Shown: piece after piece, positions 1 to 4,263 of the stretch
Numbering within the stretch: the stretch's first letter is position 1
How the letters are laid out: the number at the start of each line of letters is the position of its first letter
NCBI GenBank assembly: GCA_029938745.1
Contig: JAOZUJ010000055.1
Coordinates: forward strand, 1 to 6,248
From: Candidatus Moraniibacteriota bacterium
GTDB lineage: Bacteria > Patescibacteriota > Minisyncoccia > Moranbacterales > GCA-2747515
Length of the DNA stretch: 6,248 bases
Reading direction: 5' to 3'
Position numbers and translations under genes: made by a program
The notes under the pieces: generated by a model
Database searches by the model: none
What the model was told of the DNA's origin: nothing
The model's input: only the letters and a program-made list of their open reading frames with translations

Positions 1-120
1 ACAGAAGATGGAAACTACACAATGAAAGTAAAAGGACAACCAGCAGGTGGTCACATCTTTGAAAAACATGGAGATATCAATGTTACTAAGGGTATTGTGA
101 AAGAAGATATTGAGATTTAA
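1..120 (+). CDS. C-terminal 39 residues of an unidentified protein (5' end outside window)
   Basis: Frame 1 is open from the left edge to a TAA at 118-120, giving 39 residues. The fragment alternates hydrophobic and polar residues (NYTMKVKG, GGHIFEKHG, DINVTKGIV) and ends in an acidic tail, EDIEI. This looks like the last strands of a beta-sandwich or Ig-like extracellular domain, but that is inference from residue pattern only. There is no membrane anchor or sorting motif in the visible part. The gene is closely followed by two hairpins, which supports a real gene end here. I cannot name a family from so short a piece. Confidence 0.72.
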   Translation, partial: TEDGNYTMKVKGQPAGGHIFEKHGDINVTKGIVKEDIEI

Positions 121-126
121 AAAGAA

Positions 127-158
127 TGACCCATTTAATGACGTCATTAAATGGGTCA
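127..158. repeat. 32-bp perfect palindrome, possible terminator hairpin
   Basis: Each half is 16 bp and the centre (TGACGTCA, 139-146) has no spacer, so the whole 32 bp is its own reverse complement. It begins 7 bp after the stop codon of the upstream gene. On the plus strand it is followed by a CT-rich stretch rather than a T run. On the minus strand it is followed by TTCTTTTTAAA, which suits termination of minus-strand transcription better. It could also be an mRNA 3'-end stabiliser, or the first of two tandem terminators. Confidence 0.6.
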
Positions 159-174
159 CTCTCTTATCTCGCAG

Positions 175-201
175 AAACAGGGCTTACAACCTGTTTTTTT
201 T
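175..201 (+). terminator. Rho-independent terminator of the upstream gene
   Basis: The stem AAACAGG (175-181) pairs with CCTGTTT (190-196) around an 8-nt loop. The 3' arm runs directly into a tract of eight T (194-201). This is the standard intrinsic terminator layout on the plus strand, 55 nt after the stop of the gene ending at 120. No other gene lies between them. Confidence 0.75.
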
Positions 202-256
202 CATTTTTATAAATTTTGTATGGACAATGCCTTGTGTCTGTCCTTTTGAAATAGAG

Positions 257-290
257 TTTACAAAGGGTTATGATAGAGTATATTTATAAT
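257..290 (+). promoter_or_regulatory. Candidate sigma70-type promoter upstream of the small DUF2103-like gene
   Basis: TTTACA at 257-262 (5 of 6 to TTGACA) is followed after 16 bp by TATATT at 279-284 (5 of 6 to TATAAT). An exact TATAAT lies at 285-290, but its spacing to TTTACA would be 22 bp. Transcription would start near 291-297 and leave a leader of about 125-130 nt containing the 334-365 palindrome. In AT-rich DNA such boxes occur by chance, so this is a candidate only. A weaker alternative -10, TATGAT, sits at 381-386, just downstream of the palindrome. Confidence 0.35.
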
Positions 291-333
291 AGCCTAATAA
301 TATAGTGATAATGCATCTTGTAGGTTTATAGAA

Positions 334-365
334 GTAACGTTAGGGTAACGTTACCCTAACGTTAC
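334..365. promoter_or_regulatory. Operator-like array: three 11-bp AACGTT repeats forming a 32-bp perfect palindrome
   Basis: The sequence reads as three head-to-tail 11-mers, GTAACGTTAGG (334-344), GTAACGTTACC (345-355) and CTAACGTTACC (356-366). Each is centred on the self-complementary core AACGTT. The cores are exactly 11 bp apart, about one helical turn, so they face the same side of the DNA. Positions 334-365 together are also a perfect palindrome. This periodic, symmetric design is typical of a binding site for a dimeric regulator. The array lies 55 bp before the start codon at 421 and overlaps the -35 zone of a possible promoter whose -10 would be TATGAT (381-386). As RNA it could instead fold into a long hairpin in the leader. 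No regulator gene is visible. Confidence 0.5.
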
Positions 366-420
366 CTTGTTTTTATTTTGTATGATAAACTAAATATAAG
401 AATTTTTATTGATCTATATT

Positions 421-735
421 ATGTCAAAAGGACACAAACAGGGTGGAAAAATTACTGGTAAACATACTACTGTAATTCCTTCTGCAGAAAAAATTGTTGA
501 TTTGTTGCAAAAGAATGTTCTAGTAGATAAAATTTCTGTGGGATTTATAAAGCATGGCATCAGAGGCGGAAAACATGCTATAAAAATAATGTCTATGGAC
601 AGCGGACTATTACTTAAAATTCGAGGCACTGCTAGTATTCAAGAGATTCGTGCATATACAGAGTATCCAGAGCAAATTGGGACAGTTCTAATTGCTTTTG
701 CAAAGAAAAATAATTATCAGTGTAACATAAAATAA
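421..735 (+). CDS. Small basic protein resembling DUF2103 (conserved, function unknown)
   Basis: This encodes 104 residues. I chose ATG at 421; an in-frame TTG at 409 would add four residues (MIYI), but neither start has a Shine-Dalgarno site. The basic N-terminus (MSKGHKQGGKITGKHTT) is followed by an amphipathic helix (about 20-32), then KISVGFIKHGI (37-47), a strand-rich LLLKIRG (63-69) and SIQEIRAYTEYPEQI (72-86). From memory, the motif order HTTxI, KIxxGxI, SxQE and YT resembles the DUF2103 family, described as a predicted metal-binding protein of archaea and bacteria. I could not run a profile search. The single Cys (101) means any zinc site typical of relatives is not obvious here. There is no signal peptide or membrane segment, so it is probably cytosolic. 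It is transcribed alone, with a non-coding leader upstream and convergent genes downstream. Confidence 0.8.
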   Translation: MSKGHKQGGKITGKHTTVIPSAEKIVDLLQKNVLVDKISVGFIKHGIRGGKHAIKIMSMDSGLLLKIRGTASIQEIRAYTEYPEQIGTVLIAFAKKNNYQCNIK

Positions 736-768
736 AAAATGTACATTTAAATGTACATTTTTTATTTT
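729..768. terminator. Bidirectional terminator: 40-bp perfect palindrome between convergent genes
   Basis: All 20 base pairs match around a spacer-free centre (TTTAAA, 746-751). The inner arms are ATGTACAT and the outer arms are A-rich on the left and T-rich on the right. Each strand therefore has a hairpin followed by TTTTTTATTTT. It overlaps the stop codon (733-735) of the small plus-strand gene and lies 20 bp beyond the stop (788-790) of the minus-strand glycosyltransferase. That position and symmetry fit one terminator serving both converging genes. Confidence 0.8.
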
Positions 769-787
769 TGGTTAGTAAATTTATATT

Positions 788-2593
788 TTACTCAACTTTA
801 TAAATCATAATAGATGTGCCTATTTGTTCAATTGGTTGCAAATTTTCCGTCCATCTGTAACTATCATCGTACGCGCGATCTGTAGAGTGAATTGATTCTT
901 GTAGGAATAATGTTGAGATTGCATAATATCCAGGCTCAATTGGTCGCTTACTGTCCCACCATAATTCATAATTGTCTTGTCCTAGTCGATTATGAATATC
1001 ATCACCACCAAAATAATCAACGCGAATTTTATCAATTTCTGGATGTGCAGTGAGATAAATTTTCAGTCGTTTGAGATCTTGTCCCCAGTCTGCATTTGAG
1101 TCAGTTACAAAAGTATGGCCATTTTTTGGTCCACCAAAGAGTACGTTGAAATAAGATGTGTAGTATGGATACACGTTGATTACAATAGCGACAAGTGTAA
1201 CAATGAGCGCAATAAAAATACCACGGATAGCATGCTTACGTTTTGGATTGCGAAGGTTTTTGTATGAATCAATAATCGTTTTTGCGCTCAGGAGATAGAT
1301 AAATGGCATCATCGGGAAGAGATGCCGAAATCCAATGTTGAGATTTCCAGTGATAGATAAGTAGCTATAAAAAATGATAAAAATTCCAAGCGCGATTTCA
1401 TTAAATCGATTCAATATAAAAGCACGAAATTTTTTCAATGAAATTTTGAAATTTTGTGTAAACAGATTTACTGTGCCACGAGCAATCATTACAATAAAAA
1501 ATGTGATGGCAATGGTGTAGAAAAATAAGTGCACAAGTGTTTGTTTGGCTATAAAAACAAATGGGAAATACCAAACAGAAGCATCTGAAGATACTGTACC
1601 CATAAAATACGTGACATTACCATCATCAACTCTGCCAAAAACTTGCATGAGTCCTTGTGTGTAAACAGCAAGAGGTCGAGTAATTGTTCGCTCATTTGTT
1701 GCAAGAATAAATTTTGAGAGATGTACATCACGCCCATATTTTTCTGGCTGGCTTTTTATTTGTGTGATGGGAGGTAATATGGTCGCGTCCATTTTATATG
1801 TCACAGGTATATAAACAATCCATATCACAAAGAACATAATTACAAGAGAAAAAATTCCCTTGAGAATATAAAGCCCGATGGTTTTCCATCGATTTTCATC
1901 TACTTTATAATATTTTATGAGAGGATATGTCAGTAAAAAAATGACAAAAAGTGGTAACAATAAAATTGCAGAAAATTTAGTTACTTGTGCAAGTCCTAAT
2001 GCTAATCCACCAAGTAGTGCATTTGTCCATGTTGGCTTTTTGAGAAATTGTAAGAAAAAATAAAAAGCGATACTGATTGCGATTGCAATGCCAATATCAG
2101 TTGTGACAAAATGATTATGCCCTAAAATATTTGGATCAAATGCGTAAAGGATCAGTGCAAAGAGTCCTGTGATGATGCCACCAAGTTTTTTGCCCCAAAA
2201 GAAGAGGAAAAGACCAAAGAGTAACGACATAATAACAATAGGGGCACGGGCTAAAAAGACAATCCAATCGGTGTCATTGTCTGCATGATGGAGGAGATGG
2301 CGCCCTGCGTCCCATTGACCGTATTCGCCGTAGTTATTCGCTGTGGTCCAAAAGGATTGTGTCCAGTCAAAATGTGGTTGTAGCGGCAGTATCGCAAGTC
2401 CAGAGAGCGTTTTAAGTAGTGGAGGGTGCTCAGGATTGAGTCGATAATCATTTTGAGCAACATAACTAAAACCAGCAGGGATGTGGGCAACCTCATCGTA
2501 TGTGAGAGAATCATTCCACGCAAGAGAAAACGAAACTGTTGCCATGAAAAGTATAATAAAAGTGATAATTAATTTATAATGTTTCGTGATCAT
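788..2593 (-). CDS. GT-C membrane glycosyltransferase, PMT_2/GT39-like (second gene of operon)
   Basis: This is a 601-residue polytopic membrane protein with about eleven predicted membrane segments. The first (8-26) leads into a long external loop with the GT-C signature YDE (32-34) and NPEHPPLLK (53-61). The acidic pair in this loop is the catalytic or metal-binding motif of protein mannosyltransferase and ArnT relatives. The sequence near the C-terminus, SNADWGQDLK (499-508), is also typical of bacterial PMT_2 proteins, and the last 100 residues form a soluble external domain. By family, it transfers a sugar from polyprenyl-phosphate to a protein, lipid or glycan acceptor outside the membrane; donor and acceptor cannot be read from sequence. 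ATG at 2593 is preferred over an in-frame TTG at 2599 (two residues longer). No Shine-Dalgarno site is visible. It starts 33 bp after the stop of the other glycosyltransferase gene with no promoter between them, so the two are probably co-transcribed. Confidence 0.9.
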   Translation of the reverse strand: MITKHYKLIITFIILFMATVSFSLAWNDSLTYDEVAHIPAGFSYVAQNDYRLNPEHPPLLKTLSGLAILPLQPHFDWTQSFWTTANNYGEYGQWDAGRHLLHHADNDTDWIVFLARAPIVIMSLLFGLFLFFWGKKLGGIITGLFALILYAFDPNILGHNHFVTTDIGIAIAISIAFYFFLQFLKKPTWTNALLGGLALGLAQVTKFSAILLLPLFVIFLLTYPLIKYYKVDENRWKTIGLYILKGIFSLVIMFFVIWIVYIPVTYKMDATILPPITQIKSQPEKYGRDVHLSKFILATNERTITRPLAVYTQGLMQVFGRVDDGNVTYFMGTVSSDASVWYFPFVFIAKQTLVHLFFYTIAITFFIVMIARGTVNLFTQNFKISLKKFRAFILNRFNEIALGIFIIFYSYLSITGNLNIGFRHLFPMMPFIYLLSAKTIIDSYKNLRNPKRKHAIRGIFIALIVTLVAIVINVYPYYTSYFNVLFGGPKNGHTFVTDSNADWGQDLKRLKIYLTAHPEIDKIRVDYFGGDDIHNRLGQDNYELWWDSKRPIEPGYYAISTLFLQESIHSTDRAYDDSYRWTENLQPIEQIGTSIMIYKVE

Positions 2594-2626
2594 AATCAAT
2601 AATGAAGAATTAAAAAGTTAGATCGT

Positions 2627-4192
2627 TTAATTGGTAAGAGATCGTATAACAATAAACTCAGTTTCTAGGTTTGTAGGAATTATTTCTACAGACACATTTT
2701 GTCTGTCGCTTAAGTATTTAATTATTGTATCATTATAATGTGGGAGTAAAACATAGAAATCTTTTCTTGTGTCGATCTTGGCAAGTTCGTCTTCGTATAA
2801 GGGGTACATATTTGGTGTGTTTTCATTGAGTAGTATAATGGGTAATCGTTCAAGTGGTCCCGCGATGATATATTTCGGTGTGTCCTGTGGCAGAGATGGG
2901 ATGTAACGTGCAATATCTGTGAGTGATTTATTGAATGCTTGTGCTTGCTGTGCATTTGTTGCCCAGAATACATGATATTTGATAATACTGAGAAATCCAG
3001 AACACAGTAGTAATGTGAGTATAATAACAGATACAATCATATAAACAGTGTGTGAATGTTTTTGCGCTCGTTCAATAAGGAAATTAATAAAGAACGCTGC
3101 AAAAATATAAACAACAGGTAATGTGCCAATAGAACGTAAGGAATGCGGTAAGCCTTCTACAGTGAGAAATTCTGGCGCAAGAAAGGCAAAAAACCACGCA
3201 AGAAGTAATCCATGTGTTACGAGTTTGCGGTTATGTATCTTTTTGAAAAAGCGACGATAAAGATAGAGAAAAAATATGATCGCTGAGAGAATGATGCCGC
3301 CTATGAACATTACGCCTACAAATGATTCAAGTGTTGGATATGGTGGAAATCCGTGACGCCAGTTGGGGTCACCGTACACATTAAATTTCAGCAGTGATGT
3401 TGTGACCGTGTGTGTCAATGTTGTTGCGAGTCCATCTTCACTATTTGCAAAGATCGATACATCACCAGTGCGTGAATTTAAGAATTCTGGGTGTGCGTTG
3501 AGTGTATAAAATATCGGGAATGCACTAATGATGGTAAATAATATAAAAATAATTGCATTTTTCCAGTGTTGTTTGAACAATTTTACACCATATTGTAAAA
3601 GTAATAAAATGAATAACACAACGAGTAGTGCAGGTGCAATACGAAATGCAATGTATGTATGAAAGCCAAGTCCAAAAATAAATCCAGCGAGAGCAAAGTT
3701 CCACCATTTATTTGTGCGAATACCACGAAAAATAAAATAAAATGAGAAAGTGAGGATGGGTAACATCATAATTGCTCGAAAAGCAATACGGGAAAAGTTT
3801 ATTGCCCAAAAGCTTACTGCAGTGAGATAACTGGCAATGAGTGCAAGGCGTGGTTTGGAGATAAATAATTCACGAGAAAGGAAATATACACCAATGACAG
3901 TTAGCACACCCATAATAATTGACGGCAATTTCAACGTGAGTAAGTTTACATCAAAAAGCTTAAAGGCAATAGCCATAAAATTGAGATATAATCCTTCACG
4001 TCCGTTGTTGTCAGGATAAAACCATTGGTAGTCACCAGTTAATTGTGCATCATAGGCGTTTGTGCCATTGTTTGCTTCGTCAGGGTAAATGCCACTAGGC
4101 ACAGAATCAATATTCCACACACGTACAATAATCGCAAGTAAAATGATAATTCCGAGAATTGAAAAATGGATAATTTTATTTTTCTTGGTCAT
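2627..4192 (-). CDS. GT-C membrane glycosyltransferase, ArnT/PMT_2-like (first gene of operon)
   Basis: This is a 521-residue integral membrane protein. Membrane segment 1 (about 7-26) is followed by RVWNIDSVPSGIYPDEANN, whose Asp38-Glu39 pair matches the DE motif of the first external loop in GT-C transferases. DNNGREGLY (61-69) and KLPSIIMGVLTVIGVYFLSR are also typical of PMT_2 (PF13231) proteins. About ten further membrane segments follow, then an external tail of roughly 100 residues (from about 415). The family uses polyprenyl-phosphate sugars as donors; the actual sugar and acceptor are unknown. It differs clearly from its downstream neighbour, for example in lacking NPEHPP and the DWGQDL tail motif, so the pair is not a recent duplication and may act at successive steps. 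The ATG at 4192 lies about 24 nt after the predicted start of transcription. There is no Shine-Dalgarno site in the A-rich leader. Confidence 0.9.
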   Translation of the reverse strand: MTKKNKIIHFSILGIIILLAIIVRVWNIDSVPSGIYPDEANNGTNAYDAQLTGDYQWFYPDNNGREGLYLNFMAIAFKLFDVNLLTLKLPSIIMGVLTVIGVYFLSRELFISKPRLALIASYLTAVSFWAINFSRIAFRAIMMLPILTFSFYFIFRGIRTNKWWNFALAGFIFGLGFHTYIAFRIAPALLVVLFILLLLQYGVKLFKQHWKNAIIFILFTIISAFPIFYTLNAHPEFLNSRTGDVSIFANSEDGLATTLTHTVTTSLLKFNVYGDPNWRHGFPPYPTLESFVGVMFIGGIILSAIIFFLYLYRRFFKKIHNRKLVTHGLLLAWFFAFLAPEFLTVEGLPHSLRSIGTLPVVYIFAAFFINFLIERAQKHSHTVYMIVSVIILTLLLCSGFLSIIKYHVFWATNAQQAQAFNKSLTDIARYIPSLPQDTPKYIIAGPLERLPIILLNENTPNMYPLYEDELAKIDTRKDFYVLLPHYNDTIIKYLSDRQNVSVEIIPTNLETEFIVIRSLTN

Positions 4193-4215
4193 TTATTTTT
4201 TTGTTAGTATAAGTA

Positions 4216-4231
4216 TGGTATAATTATACCA
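4216..4231. promoter_or_regulatory. Shared divergent promoter core: palindrome with an extended -10 on each strand
   Basis: TGGTATAATTATACCA is a perfect 16-bp palindrome. It therefore reads TGG-TATAAT, an extended -10 element (TGn plus the consensus hexamer), on both strands. The plus -10 is 4219-4224 and the minus -10 is 4228-4223, sharing two base pairs. On the minus strand TTAAAA (4251-4246) lies 17 bp upstream as a 4-of-6 match to the -35. On the plus strand only T-rich sequence occupies the -35 position. Predicted leaders are about 33 nt for the gene starting at 4264 and about 24 nt for the glycosyltransferase operon starting at 4192. Polymerase could occupy only one direction at a time. 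Confidence 0.65.
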
Positions 4232-4249
4232 CAAACAAAATAAATTTTT

Positions 4250-4262
4250 AAGGTAATGGAGG
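4250..4262 (+). promoter_or_regulatory. Ribosome binding site region of the coiled-coil gene
   Basis: Two Shine-Dalgarno-like elements precede ATG 4264. AAGG at 4250-4253 is 10 nt away, a usable distance. GGAGG at 4258-4262 is the stronger match but leaves only one base before the ATG, too close for normal pairing. An in-frame TAA at 4249-4251 and the lack of any other start codon before 4264 fix the start. The next in-frame ATG is codon 19 (4318). Confidence 0.45.
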
Positions 4263-4263
4263 T

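Larger units (their letters stand above)
202..420. other. Non-coding stretch between the terminator and the small gene
   Basis: I see no credible open reading frame, tRNA or other structured RNA gene in these 219 bases. The contents I can support are the two candidate promoter areas (257-290 and around 381-386) and the palindromic repeat array (334-365). Everything else is AT-rich sequence without recognisable structure. Confidence 0.6.

Noticed and set aside
222..243. Possible hairpin GGACA/TGTCC with a 12-nt loop
   Set aside because: A five-base stem with a long loop is expected by chance; there is no T run or conserved RNA motif next to it.
127..365. The two 32-bp palindromes as ends of a mobile element or as CRISPR repeats
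   Set aside because: Their sequences are unrelated, there are no target duplications, no transposase or cas gene, and no repeat-spacer pattern.
291..420. Riboswitch or other structured leader RNA before the small gene
   Set aside because: Apart from the palindromic array I see no aptamer-like set of helices or terminator/antiterminator pair.
3837..4019. Plus-strand 60-codon frame inside the first glycosyltransferase
   Set aside because: It is antisense to a strongly conserved membrane enzyme and has no ribosome binding site or recognisable product.
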